Assembly (NCBI GenBank): GCA_937992195.1
Contig: CALKKV010000040.1
Location: 1 to 64,000, forward strand
DNA length: 64,000 nt
Direction: 5' to 3'
Source of the DNA: an uncultured Gammaproteobacteria bacterium
GTDB taxonomy: Bacteria; Pseudomonadota; Gammaproteobacteria; Arenicellales; Poriferihabitantaceae
The position numbers and the translations under genes are program-made. The notes beneath the pieces were generated by a model. It did not search any database, was not told the DNA's origin, and saw nothing but the letters and a program-made list of their open reading frames with translations. Position 1 is the first letter of the stretch. Every line of letters begins with the position of its first letter. Below are positions 43,929 through 53,256 of this stretch, piece by piece.

Positions 43929-45004
43929 CTTGGTTATTTGACGTGCTTTCAGAGCACTACAGTTTTTTTAACGTCTTCCGATATTTGACTTTACGCGGGA
44001 TTTGCGGCGTTTTAACTTCAATCACCATCTTCTTTATTTTTGGTCCTACAATGATCAGAAAGTTGAGCGAGTATCAAATTGGTCAGACAGTAAGAGAAGA
44101 CGGCCCGCCTACACACTTTGACAAAGTAGGTACACCAACCATGGGAGGCGTTCTTATCTTGCTTTCGGTGGTGATCGCAACGCTCCTTTGGGCCGATCTT
44201 ACAAATCGTTTTGTGTGGATTGTGTTGTTCACGACCGTCTCATTTGGTGCTATCGGTTGGGTTGATGACTATCGGAAGTTAATAGATAAAAATCCGCGTG
44301 GAATGGGCGCGAGAAACAAGTTTGTTAGTCAAACAATTGCGGGCCTGATCGCTTCTCTTATGCTCTACTTTACTGCCCAGACTCCCGCTGAGACAGAGCT
44401 TCTGGTGCCGTTGTTTAAGGACATCGCGATACCGCTAGGGACTGGTTTTATTGTTTTGACCTGGTTTGTCATTGTTGGCACTAGCAATGCTGTCAATCTG
44501 ACAGACGGACTCGATGGTTTGGCAATTATGCCTACGGTTATGGTTGCTGGTGCCTTGGGGATATTTGCTTATGTTACAGGTAACAGTATCTTTGCTGGAT
44601 ATTTGGCGATTCCGTTTATCAATGGCGTAGGGGAAGTGCTGATTTTTTGTGCTGCACTTGTTGGCGCCGGTTTAGGGTTTTTATGGTTTAACACCTATCC
44701 GGCTCAGGTGTTTATGGGCGATATCGGCGCGTTATCACTTGGGGCAGCAATCGGTGTTGTGGCAGTCATAGTGCGTCAAGAGATCGTGTTGGTAGTAATG
44801 GGCGGTATTTTTGTGATTGAAACTGTTTCAGTGATTTTGCAAGTTGCTTCTTTTAAGTTGGTCGGAAGACGTATCTTTCGAATGGCGCCACTGCATCATC
44901 ACTTCGAACTAAAGGGCTGGCCAGAACCAAGAGTTATTGTTCGTTTTTGGATTATCAGCTTGATGTTAGTGCTGGTTGGTTTAGCCACGCTGAAGATTCG
45001 ATAG
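43922..45004 (+). CDS. mraY: Phospho-MurNAc-pentapeptide transferase MraY
   Basis: MraY moves phospho-MurNAc-pentapeptide onto undecaprenyl phosphate, forming lipid I at the inner membrane. The 360 residues contain about ten membrane helices and the catalytic loops: [38 protein letters not shown] and the [11 protein letters not shown] stretch. Length equals E. coli MraY (360). Confidence 0.98.
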   Translation: MLTWLFDVLSEHYSFFNVFRYLTLRGICGVLTSITIFFIFGPTMIRKLSEYQIGQTVREDGPPTHFDKVGTPTMGGVLILLSVVIATLLWADLTNRFVWIVLFTTVSFGAIGWVDDYRKLIDKNPRGMGARNKFVSQTIAGLIASLMLYFTAQTPAETELLVPLFKDIAIPLGTGFIVLTWFVIVGTSNAVNLTDGLDGLAIMPTVMVAGALGIFAYVTGNSIFAGYLAIPFINGVGEVLIFCAALVGAGLGFLWFNTYPAQVFMGDIGALSLGAAIGVVAVIVRQEIVLVVMGGIFVIETVSVILQVASFKLVGRRIFRMAPLHHHFELKGWPEPRVIVRFWIISLMLVLVGLATLKIR

Positions 45005-45019
45005 CATAGATATTGATCG

Positions 45020-46366
45020 ATGATGAATGCGATAAAACTGACCGATAACAACCAAACACCAACACTGGTCGTTGGCCTAGGTAAAACAGGATGGTCAGTA
45101 GTGCGCTATTTATGCGATAAAAACCTTCCTGTAGTGGTCACTGATACTCGAGAAATTCCGCCATATCTTTCCGAGATGCGTGAAAAGTATCCCCAGGTAA
45201 ATTTTTTACGCGCTCTTTCTGAAAAAGACTTTGAGCAGTATTCTGAGCTGGTTGTCAGTCCCGGTGTTGCAAGCACTTCGACAAATGCGGTCGGAGATGT
45301 TGAACTATTTTTGCGCGACGCACAGGCGCCGGTAATCGCGATAACTGGATCAAATGGAAAATCCACTGTGACTATGTTGGTGACGGAAATCTTGCGTGCA
45401 GGTGGATATCAGGTTTTGGCGGGTGGCAATATCGGCACTCCGGCACTGGATTTATTGTCGCAGCCTTCACCGGATTTTTATGTTCTTGAGCTCTCAAGTT
45501 TTCAACTGGAGACGACACGCAGTTTGCAGGCAGTTTCATCAGTAGTCCTCAATATCAGTGAGGATCATATGGATCGCTATAGTGGGATTGAGGAATACTC
45601 TGAGGCAAAGAAACGTATTTATAGCAATACACGCTCCGCCATTACGAATCGTCAGGACGCAGTTGCAAGAGACAGTCACCATGTTAGCGAAGCGGCAATA
45701 AGAATCAGCTTTGGGTTAGATGTTCCTGATGATGGCCAGTTTGGCATTGCCAACGCCGATGGTGAAAGATGTTTAGTCTATGGAAAGCAATTGCTAGCGC
45801 CAGTGTCCGAAGTTGCTATGGGTGGAGAGCAAAACCTACAGAATGTTTTGGCGGCTCTTGCTTTGGTTGCGGGCGCTGAAGTCGGAATCACCAAGCCGAT
45901 GGTGCGCGCAGCAACGCAGTACGCAGGTTTGCCTCATCGTTGTGAAGTCGTTTCTAAATCACAAGGTGTGTCCTGGATCAATGATTCGAAAGGAACAAAC
46001 GTTGGCGCCACAGTCGCGGCGATTTCTGGCGCGAAAAAGCCACTTATTTTGATTGCCGGAGGGCAAGGAAAAGGAGCTGACTTCAAGGCATTGGGAAGCT
46101 TGATCGATACGTCTTGTAAAGCGGCAGTGCTGATTGGAGAAGATGCAGAAAAAATTGCACTAACGATTGAAGACAAGACCTTAATTCATCGCGCTGATGG
46201 ACTAGAGCAGTCAATTGTTGCTGCCACAGAACTTGCTGAAGAAGGAGATACGGTACTATTTTCTCCCGCTTGCGCTAGCTTCGATATGTTTAAAAGCTAT
46301 GAACATCGCGGGGACAGCTTTCGTGAAATCGTTACAAAATTAGTGAGTGAGGTTGAGAATGCTTAG
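45020..46366 (+). CDS. murD: UDP-MurNAc-L-Ala-D-Glu ligase MurD
   Basis: MurD adds D-glutamate to UDP-MurNAc-L-alanine. The 448-residue protein has an N-terminal dinucleotide-like fold (LVVGLGKTGWSVVRYL), the ATP loop AITGSNGKSTVTM, VLNISEDHMDRY and GLPHRCEVV. An alternative start is ATG 45023. It overlaps ftsW by 8 bp. Confidence 0.97.
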   Translation: MMNAIKLTDNNQTPTLVVGLGKTGWSVVRYLCDKNLPVVVTDTREIPPYLSEMREKYPQVNFLRALSEKDFEQYSELVVSPGVASTSTNAVGDVELFLRDAQAPVIAITGSNGKSTVTMLVTEILRAGGYQVLAGGNIGTPALDLLSQPSPDFYVLELSSFQLETTRSLQAVSSVVLNISEDHMDRYSGIEEYSEAKKRIYSNTRSAITNRQDAVARDSHHVSEAAIRISFGLDVPDDGQFGIANADGERCLVYGKQLLAPVSEVAMGGEQNLQNVLAALALVAGAEVGITKPMVRAATQYAGLPHRCEVVSKSQGVSWINDSKGTNVGATVAAISGAKKPLILIAGGQGKGADFKALGSLIDTSCKAAVLIGEDAEKIALTIEDKTLIHRADGLEQSIVAATELAEEGDTVLFSPACASFDMFKSYEHRGDSFREIVTKLVSEVENA

Positions 46367-47528
46367 CAATATGCAAGAAACTCAGGCTCAAAAAGGCGTC
46401 GTTGAAGACAATGGCGAGATAGATGTTTGGTTATTGCTTTCTGTTGTTGCCGTCGTGTGCTTAGGCTCTGTAATGGTATTTTCAGCCACGATCGCTGCCG
46501 ATAGTAGAACTCTTGCATTCGATACCAGTCGCATTACCAAGCATCTGATACACATTGGCTTGGGAGTTGGTGTGCTTTTGATAGTGATGCGAATTCCATT
46601 GGACTGGCTGCAAATATCGAGCAAGGCTATTTTACTGTCGGGGATTGTTATGCTGGCTTTGCTGTTCGTACCAGGGTTTGGTGTCGAAGTTAACGGCAGT
46701 CTGCGCTGGTATAGCATTGCCGGATTTCGGATGCAGCCTTCTGAATTAATGAAAATTGCTGCGTTGATTTATTTCGCAGATTATCTGGCACGAAAAAAAG
46801 AAGATCTTCACCTTTTTAAAGTTGGGATTATTAATGTTGGGCTGGTGGTTGGCGTTATTGGTTTGCTGTTATTGCTGCAGCCAGATTTTGGAACCACTGT
46901 CGTCTTGGTGACTACCGTTGCAGCAATGATGTTTCTCGCGGGAGTCCGCTTTTGGCATTTCTTGGTAAGTATCTCAGTGGCCGCCGCTTTGATGACGGTG
47001 TTGATGTGGATGGAGCCTTATCGTGTTGCGCGTTTGATGAGCTATCGCGATCCTTGGGCTGATCCTTTTGGCTCGGGTTTTCAACTGGTGCAAGCATTAA
47101 TCGCAATTGGTCGCGGAGAGTGGTTTGGTATTGGCTTGGGTAGCAGTATTCAAAAGCTATTTTATCTTCCCCATGCTGGCAATGATTTTCTTATTGCAGT
47201 GATTGGTGAAGAACTGGGTGCCTTTGGAATTTTTGGCGTTCTGATTTTGTTTGGCATTATTCTATGGCGATCATTTGTGATCGCTAGTCGCGCTCTTGAT
47301 TTGGGTTACCGATTCGCTGGGTTCTTAGCGCAGGGTATCGGAATGTTAGTGTGTTTACAGGCTTCGGTGCACATTGCGGTAAACACTGGGCTCCTGCCGA
47401 CCAAAGGATTGACGCTGCCGTTGATGAGTTATGGTGGAAGCAGCATGCTATCTAGCATGATCGCGATTGGTCTCTTGATCGCAGTGGATCGTCAGTGCCG
47501 CCCGGTACGCAGAGGGGGTCGCCAGTGA
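46359..47528 (+). CDS. ftsW: Septal peptidoglycan polymerase FtsW
   Basis: FtsW is the SEDS-family glycosyltransferase that polymerises lipid II at the septum with FtsI. From ATG 46359 (GAGG upstream) it is 389 residues with about ten membrane helices; the conserved loops FGSGFQLVQALIAIGRGEW, LPHAGNDFLIAVIGEELG and LPTKGLTLPLMSYGGSSM are all present. An upstream GTG (46347) is less likely. Its stop overlaps murG (GTGA). Confidence 0.97.
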   Translation: MLSNMQETQAQKGVVEDNGEIDVWLLLSVVAVVCLGSVMVFSATIAADSRTLAFDTSRITKHLIHIGLGVGVLLIVMRIPLDWLQISSKAILLSGIVMLALLFVPGFGVEVNGSLRWYSIAGFRMQPSELMKIAALIYFADYLARKKEDLHLFKVGIINVGLVVGVIGLLLLLQPDFGTTVVLVTTVAAMMFLAGVRFWHFLVSISVAAALMTVLMWMEPYRVARLMSYRDPWADPFGSGFQLVQALIAIGRGEWFGIGLGSSIQKLFYLPHAGNDFLIAVIGEELGAFGIFGVLILFGIILWRSFVIASRALDLGYRFAGFLAQGIGMLVCLQASVHIAVNTGLLPTKGLTLPLMSYGGSSMLSSMIAIGLLIAVDRQCRPVRRGGRQ

Positions 47529-48595
47529 GTCGGCTAATGGTGATGGCTGGTGGAACAGGTGGTCATGTGATGCCCGCGCTAGCAGTGGCAAGACTACTGC
47601 GCGATAAAGGCGTTGATATACGCTGGATTGGAAACCCCGAGGGTTTAGAGGCGAAGCTGGTTCCTGCTGCTGGATTCGAGCTTGAAACTATTCAAATTAA
47701 GGGCCTGCGAAAAAGTGGACTGGCACGAAAGTTGATCATGCCCCTGATGCTGTTCGGAGCTTGCTTTCAAGTGTTAAAGATCGTTCGTCGATATAGACCA
47801 GATGCTCTTCTTGGGATGGGCGGATTTGTTTCTGGCCCCGGTGGGCTAGTCGGTGGACTGATGGGAAAACCATTAGTGCTACATGAACAAAATGCGGTAG
47901 CTGGTTTAACTAATAAAGCCCTGGCACCTCTTGCCAAGCGAGTGTTGAGTGGGTTTCCACAGGCGCTTGGTATTCGCAAGGCGCAATGGGTGGGCAATCC
48001 TGTTCGAGCAGATATCTCCGCGGTAGAAGAGCCGCAAGTTCGGCTAAGTGGACGCAATGGTCCTTTGCGTATTTTGGTAGTTGGCGGTAGTCAAGGCGCT
48101 CAAGTGTTTAACGAGTATTTACCAGTATTGCTAAAAAACGCCGACCTGCCGCCAATAGAGATTTGGCATCAATGCGGCAATGGCCGCTCTGCCTCGGTAG
48201 TAAAATCATATCAGGAGCAACAGGTCACAGCTAATGCGGTGGACTTTGTCGACGATATGGCAGCAGCGCTTAGCTGGTCTGATATTGTGATCTGTCGAGC
48301 TGGTGCAATGACTGTGGCTGAGGTTTGCGCTGCGGGGGCCGTTGCAATGTTTGTCCCGTATCCTTTTGCTGTGAGTGACCATCAAACATTGAATGCGCAA
48401 CATCTGGTAAATAAAAGCGCAGCGTATTCCTATTCCCAAAACGCATTTGTGAAGGGTGCATGGCTAGAACAAATTGTTAAATTATCCGCTGAGCGAGATC
48501 AGCTAATTGATATGGCAGTTTTGGCTAGATCCTTAGCGAAGCCTGATGCAACCAAAGACGTTGCTGAAATTTGTGAGGGCTTGATGAATGCGTGA
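47525..48595 (+). CDS. murG: Lipid II-forming GlcNAc transferase MurG
   Basis: MurG adds GlcNAc to lipid I at the inner face of the membrane. GTG 47525 is chosen: it overlaps the ftsW stop, has AGGGGG 8 bp upstream, and gives 356 residues (E. coli 355). Motifs: MAGGTGGHVMPALAVA near the N-terminus (first diphosphate loop), GMGGFVSGPGG, HEQNAVAG, VVGGSQGAQVFN and the donor-binding CRAGAMTVAE with PYPFAVSDHQ. Confidence 0.97.
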   Translation: MSRLMVMAGGTGGHVMPALAVARLLRDKGVDIRWIGNPEGLEAKLVPAAGFELETIQIKGLRKSGLARKLIMPLMLFGACFQVLKIVRRYRPDALLGMGGFVSGPGGLVGGLMGKPLVLHEQNAVAGLTNKALAPLAKRVLSGFPQALGIRKAQWVGNPVRADISAVEEPQVRLSGRNGPLRILVVGGSQGAQVFNEYLPVLLKNADLPPIEIWHQCGNGRSASVVKSYQEQQVTANAVDFVDDMAAALSWSDIVICRAGAMTVAEVCAAGAVAMFVPYPFAVSDHQTLNAQHLVNKSAAYSYSQNAFVKGAWLEQIVKLSAERDQLIDMAVLARSLAKPDATKDVAEICEGLMNA

Positions 48596-49988
48596 ATTTG
48601 TAAAACACATTCATTTTGTTGGTATCGGCGGTATTGGAATGAGCGGCATTGCCGAGGTGTTATTGAAGGAAGGTTTCAAAGTGTCTGGTTCAGATCTGGT
48701 GCGCAACGCTATCGTTGATCGATTAGAGCAGGCGGGCGCTAATATATTTATCGGCCATGCGGCACCCCATATCCATGAAGCTGAGGCTGTTGTGACTTCG
48801 AGCGCAGTCGATGTCGACAATCCGGAAGTATTGGAGGCGCAAAAGCGCAAGATTCCTCTAGTACAAAGAGCAGAAATGCTGGGTGAATTGATGCGCTTTC
48901 GCAGGGGAATTGCGATTGCAGGAACCCATGGGAAAACGACAACAACAAGTTTGGTTTCAGCAGTTCTGGCGGAAGCAAAAATGGATCCAACCTTTGTTAT
49001 TGGCGGGGTGGTAAATAGCGCACGTACCAACGCCCGTTTAGGCACTGGTGAATACCTTGTAGCAGAAGCAGATGAGAGCGATGCGTCATTTCTGCACTTG
49101 CAGCCGCAGATGGCGGTTGTTACGAACATCGATGCAGATCATATGGAAACATATGGTGGTAGTTTCGAACGTCTAAAGCAAACCTATTTAGCATTTCTAC
49201 AAAACCTACCTTTTTACGGACTTGCTGTCGCCTGTTTTGATGATGCTGAGGTGCGAAATGTCTGCCGAGAATTAGCACGTCCAATACTCAGCTACGGTAT
49301 CGAAAAAGGAGCGGATATAAGAGCGTCCAATATTGTGTTTGAAGAGCGGAGTAGTTTCTTCGACGTGTCTCATCTTAAGCGTGAGTTGGGCCGTTTTGAG
49401 TTATCAATGCCAGGAACTCACAATGTGCAAAACGCACTAGCTGCGATTGCGATCGCATCAAAATTAGGAATTGATATGGAGACGGTGAAAGCTGCACTTC
49501 AAAAATTCGAAGGTATTGGGCGTCGGTTTGAGCGAGTTGGTATGTTGTCTGTCGAAGGTGGTGAAGTCGAAATGGTGGATGACTATGCGCATCACCCTGT
49601 TGAACTAAAGGCAACTTTAGATGCTGCATCAGGTTGTTGGCCGCAAAAGAGAGTGGTTACTGTATTTCAGCCGCATCGATACAGCAGGACAAGAGATTTA
49701 TTCGATGACTTTGCGCAGCTGTTATCAACAGTGGAGCATCTAGTACTAACTGAAGTTTATCCGGCTGGCGAAGCGCCTATTGCGGGTGCGGACGGCCGAG
49801 CTTTGAGTAAAGCAATTCGAAAAAGAGGAAACGATCCGGTGTTTGTCGAGACACTTGAGGAGCTTACTCAGGTGTTATCTGGATATTTACTGCCGGGTGA
49901 CATTTTGTTGAGCCTTGGTGCAGGTGATATCGGCAGATACGCCAATCAATTGTGTGCCGATGGTTTATCCGGGGAGTCAAAAGCATGA
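48588..49988 (+). CDS. murC: UDP-MurNAc-L-alanine ligase MurC
   Basis: MurC adds the first amino acid, L-alanine, to UDP-MurNAc. The 466 residues start with HIHFVGIGGIGMSGIAEVLL (dinucleotide-like fold) and carry the ATP loop GTHGKTTTTSL, EADESDASF and DDYAHHPVE. It overlaps murG by 8 bp and murB by 4 bp. Confidence 0.97.
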   Translation: MREFVKHIHFVGIGGIGMSGIAEVLLKEGFKVSGSDLVRNAIVDRLEQAGANIFIGHAAPHIHEAEAVVTSSAVDVDNPEVLEAQKRKIPLVQRAEMLGELMRFRRGIAIAGTHGKTTTTSLVSAVLAEAKMDPTFVIGGVVNSARTNARLGTGEYLVAEADESDASFLHLQPQMAVVTNIDADHMETYGGSFERLKQTYLAFLQNLPFYGLAVACFDDAEVRNVCRELARPILSYGIEKGADIRASNIVFEERSSFFDVSHLKRELGRFELSMPGTHNVQNALAAIAIASKLGIDMETVKAALQKFEGIGRRFERVGMLSVEGGEVEMVDDYAHHPVELKATLDAASGCWPQKRVVTVFQPHRYSRTRDLFDDFAQLLSTVEHLVLTEVYPAGEAPIAGADGRALSKAIRKRGNDPVFVETLEELTQVLSGYLLPGDILLSLGAGDIGRYANQLCADGLSGESKA

Positions 49989-50911
49989 TGGCGGCTCAAG
50001 ATTTTCCAACCGTACCATTTGCAACTGACAGTTTGCGCGGTGAACTTCGATTTGATGAGCCTATGTTTCGGCATACGAGCTGGAGAGTTGGTGGAAAGGC
50101 TGATTATTTTTACGTCCCTGCGGACAGACAAGACGTGATCGAGTTAATGCGATGTCTGCCACAGAACTTACCTATTTATTGGGTTGGTCTGGGAAGTAAT
50201 CTTTTGGTGCGAGATGGCGGAGTGGATGGAATAGTTATAAAAACATCGAAAGCACTATCGACCATAACGCTGGAGGGTGACGGCAACATATACATTGAGG
50301 CAGGAGTCTCTTGTGCAAAAGTTGCACGTACGAGCACGCAAAATAATTTAACCGGTGGGGAGTTCTTGGCGGGCGTACCCGGCTCGTTTGGTGGGGCGTT
50401 GGCAATGAATGCGGGTGCATTTGGTGGAGAAACCTGGTCGCTGGTAGAGTCAGTAGACTGCGTTGACCGCAGTGGCAGTTGTAAAACAATCCATTCTAGT
50501 GAAATAAATTTTTCATACCGTCATGTAGAGCTTCCCAAGAATTCTTACCTGTTATCAGGGGTTCTGAAACTGGAGTCTGCAGGAGATGGTCAAGATGGTA
50601 AGGAAAAGATCAAAGACCTTCTTGCAAAAAGAAGCGCGAGCCAGCCGATCCAAAGCGCAAATGCTGGTTCTGTTTTTAAAAATCCTAGAGGAGACTACGC
50701 AGCTCGAGTAATCGAAGCACTTGGTTTGAAGGGGTACGTTATCGGCGACGCGTGTTTCTCTGATGTGCATTCTAATTTCATAATTAACAAGGGAAACTGC
50801 AGCGCTCAAGATATTGAATCCTTGATCTTGCTGGCACAGAAAGAGGCTGAAGATAAATTGGGTTTGACTTTGGAACCAGAAGTTAGAGTCATTGGTAGGA
50901 GTCTAAGGTGA
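49985..50911 (+). CDS. murB: UDP-N-acetylenolpyruvoylglucosamine reductase MurB
   Basis: MurB is the flavoenzyme making UDP-MurNAc with NADPH. From ATG 49985 (GGGAG upstream) the protein is 308 residues. FAD-binding features: TSWRVGGKADYF and VGLGSNLLVRDGG; catalytic serine loop NAGSVFKNP. Its length and this loop fit the shorter MurB class rather than the about 340-residue E. coli type. It lies between murC and ftsQ, where E. coli has ddlB. 4-bp overlap with ftsQ. Confidence 0.96.
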   Translation: MMAAQDFPTVPFATDSLRGELRFDEPMFRHTSWRVGGKADYFYVPADRQDVIELMRCLPQNLPIYWVGLGSNLLVRDGGVDGIVIKTSKALSTITLEGDGNIYIEAGVSCAKVARTSTQNNLTGGEFLAGVPGSFGGALAMNAGAFGGETWSLVESVDCVDRSGSCKTIHSSEINFSYRHVELPKNSYLLSGVLKLESAGDGQDGKEKIKDLLAKRSASQPIQSANAGSVFKNPRGDYAARVIEALGLKGYVIGDACFSDVHSNFIINKGNCSAQDIESLILLAQKEAEDKLGLTLEPEVRVIGRSLR

Positions 50912-51795
50912 CGCAATCAATGTCAACTCAACAGGCAAATCAGGCCGCAGGAAATCAGGACGGAAGGCGTTGGATTACTACGATTGTCTGGCTGGTGCTA
51001 CTAGGAATGGTTGGTTTGTTTGTCGTCGATCGGCTTTACAACCCTGATAAGTTTCGAATTGAAGAAATTGAAGTGCGCGGTCAGCTTCGAAATGTTAATG
51101 GTGAGCGGGTGAAAGATTCGGTTGTTCAAGTGCTTCAAGGCAATTATTTTTCTACTAGTCTAGATCATGTTGAATCTGCGATCCGCGAGCTACCTTGGGT
51201 CTTTGATGTTTCTGTTCGGAGGCAGTGGCCATCGACATTGGTCGTTGATGTGGAAGAAGTGCAGCCGATAGCAGAATGGGGAGAAGCCCAGTGGTTAAAT
51301 GCTAGTGGTGATCTAGTAGCGCGCGAACCATGGGACCAGAAACTGCCAGCTCTATCTGGCCCGGTTTCAATGCAGAAAACAGTTTGGCAAATGTTTCAGC
51401 AATGGCATGGGATGTTCGCATCGCATGGTTTGTCACTCGACCAGTTGAAATTTGATGAAAGAGAGCTTTGGTATCTAACCCTAAGCTTGACCGCTCTTGC
51501 GCTAGACAGAAATTCATTGACAATGAATGGAGACCAGCCTTCACCACTCTCGAACACAATTTCAGCGGTCGGCGGTAAGGCCGAGTTCCATCATGATTAT
51601 TTGGCTGAGGTGACGATGATCGTCGACAACGCAGATGCGACACCAAGAATTACACGATTGATCAATGCTTTGAATACACAGTTAATCGCAGAATTCCCAA
51701 GTATGAGATCCATTGATTTGCGATATCCAAATGGTTTTGCAATCGATTGGATAAAGAGGTCACCTTCAACACAAACTCTCACAGAGTCAAAGTAA
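50908..51795 (+). CDS. ftsQ: Cell division protein FtsQ
   Basis: FtsQ is a bitopic divisome scaffold binding FtsL and FtsB. GTG 50908 is used: it overlaps the murB stop and has AGGAG 6 bp upstream. The 295 residues are a cytoplasmic start (about 1-24), membrane helix (about 25-43), POTRA domain (about 50-120; FRIEEIEVRGQL) and the beta-domain (about 125-270). Confidence 0.94.
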   Translation: MTQSMSTQQANQAAGNQDGRRWITTIVWLVLLGMVGLFVVDRLYNPDKFRIEEIEVRGQLRNVNGERVKDSVVQVLQGNYFSTSLDHVESAIRELPWVFDVSVRRQWPSTLVVDVEEVQPIAEWGEAQWLNASGDLVAREPWDQKLPALSGPVSMQKTVWQMFQQWHGMFASHGLSLDQLKFDERELWYLTLSLTALALDRNSLTMNGDQPSPLSNTISAVGGKAEFHHDYLAEVTMIVDNADATPRITRLINALNTQLIAEFPSMRSIDLRYPNGFAIDWIKRSPSTQTLTESK

Positions 51796-51800
51796 TACCT

Positions 51801-53036
51801 ATGGCTAAAAAAGCGAACAGTAATTTGATTGTAGGAATCGATATTGGTACCTCCAAAGTACTGGCCATTGTTGGCGAGGTTGGTGTTGACGGTGAATTAG
51901 AAGTTATTGGTGTTGGACATCACCCTGCGAGAGGACTACGCAAGGGAGTGGTAGCAAATATTGAGTCAACCGTACAATCCATCCAGCGCGCGGTTGAAGA
52001 AGCTGAGCTGATGGCAGGATGTCAAATATATTCCGTGTTTGCCGGTATAGCTGGCGCGCATATCAATAGTTTCAATTCTCACGGCGTTGTCGGAATTAAA
52101 GACAACGAAGTCACCGCCAATGATATAGAACGCGTGATCGACGCAGCGAAAGCGATGGCAATTCCAAACGACCAACGCATTCTTCATGTGATGCCTCAGG
52201 ACTTCATTATTGATGGCCAGGATGGAATTCGGGAGCCCGTTGGTATGAGCGGTGTGAGAATGGAAGCCAAAGTCCACATGATTACTGGTGCGGTCAGCGC
52301 TGCGCAGAATATTGTGAAATGCATTAGACGCTGTGGCCTGGAAGTTGACGATATTATTTTGGAGCAGATTGCTTCGAGTGAATCTGTATTGACTGAAGAC
52401 GAGCGTGAACTCGGTGTTTGTATGATCGATATCGGTGGCGGAACTACCGATATTGCGATTTTTTGCGATGGTGCTATCCGTCACACCGCAGTGATTCCAA
52501 TCGCTGGTGATCAGGTTACCAACGACATTGCGGTTGCTTTTCATACACCGACCCAAGCGGCAGAAGAGCTTAAGAAAAAACACGGGTGCACATTAGTACA
52601 GCTGGTCGATGAAAATCAGATGATTGAAACACCAAGTATGGGTGGTAGGCCTCCGAGAACTCTTTCTCGCCAAAATCTTGCTGAGATTATCGAGCCCCGT
52701 ATCGAAGAATTATTGATGCTGGTTCAGGCCGAATTGAGAAGGAGCGGATTTGAAGAGCTTATCGGTTCTGGAATTGTAATGACCGGAGGCAGCTCTCGTA
52801 TAGAAGGCATGATTGAGCTAGCGGAAGAAATATTTCATTTGCCGGTTCGCCTGGGGATTCCAAACTACAGCGGGTCATTAAGTGAAGTTGTTAAAAATCC
52901 GATTTATTCCACTGGCGTTGGTTTAATTCAGTTTGGTCATGCTAATAAATCAGAAGTTCGAGCGATTAGTGATCAAACAAGTCCTTTTAAAGCAGTGTTA
53001 GAAAGAATGAAGAGCTGGTTTAAGGGAAGTTTTTAA
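51801..53036 (+). CDS. ftsA: Cell division protein FtsA
   Basis: FtsA is the actin-like ATPase that tethers FtsZ to the membrane. From ATG 51801 it is 411 residues: NLIVGIDIGTSKVLAIVGEV (phosphate 1 loop), the 1C subdomain, MIDIGGGTTDIAIF (phosphate 2) and GIVMTGGSSRIEGM (adenosine loop), ending in the amphipathic helix VLERMKSWFKGSF that binds membrane. The 220-bp gap before ftsZ is the longest within the cluster. Confidence 0.97.
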   Translation: MAKKANSNLIVGIDIGTSKVLAIVGEVGVDGELEVIGVGHHPARGLRKGVVANIESTVQSIQRAVEEAELMAGCQIYSVFAGIAGAHINSFNSHGVVGIKDNEVTANDIERVIDAAKAMAIPNDQRILHVMPQDFIIDGQDGIREPVGMSGVRMEAKVHMITGAVSAAQNIVKCIRRCGLEVDDIILEQIASSESVLTEDERELGVCMIDIGGGTTDIAIFCDGAIRHTAVIPIAGDQVTNDIAVAFHTPTQAAEELKKKHGCTLVQLVDENQMIETPSMGGRPPRTLSRQNLAEIIEPRIEELLMLVQAELRRSGFEELIGSGIVMTGGSSRIEGMIELAEEIFHLPVRLGIPNYSGSLSEVVKNPIYSTGVGLIQFGHANKSEVRAISDQTSPFKAVLERMKSWFKGSF

Positions 53037-53189
53037 TTTTAAAGAGTTATCAATAACAAAATGCTATTTGCATTCAAAATTGTAGAAGCGACAACGTGCC
53101 TTAAAAAGCAAGTTTCTGTTGAGCGCTGTTCTATGACGTACAACATTATCAAAAAAATTCTGAAGCTTGCGATCAGAGTTAAATATTTT

Positions 53190-53218
53190 TCGATGAATTC
53201 CTCAAACAGATTCATCGA
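53190..53218 (+). promoter_or_regulatory. Stem-loop in the ftsA-ftsZ intergenic region
   Basis: A 9-bp inverted repeat (53190-53198 with 53210-53218) with an 11-nt loop, followed by TTCTTTATG, lies 38 bp before the ftsZ start. It could be an attenuator or an RNA-processing site that sets ftsZ levels; the T-run is weak. Confidence 0.45.
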
Positions 53219-53256
53219 TTCTTTATGTTCACCTTGCACACGTGGAGGAAATCAAT

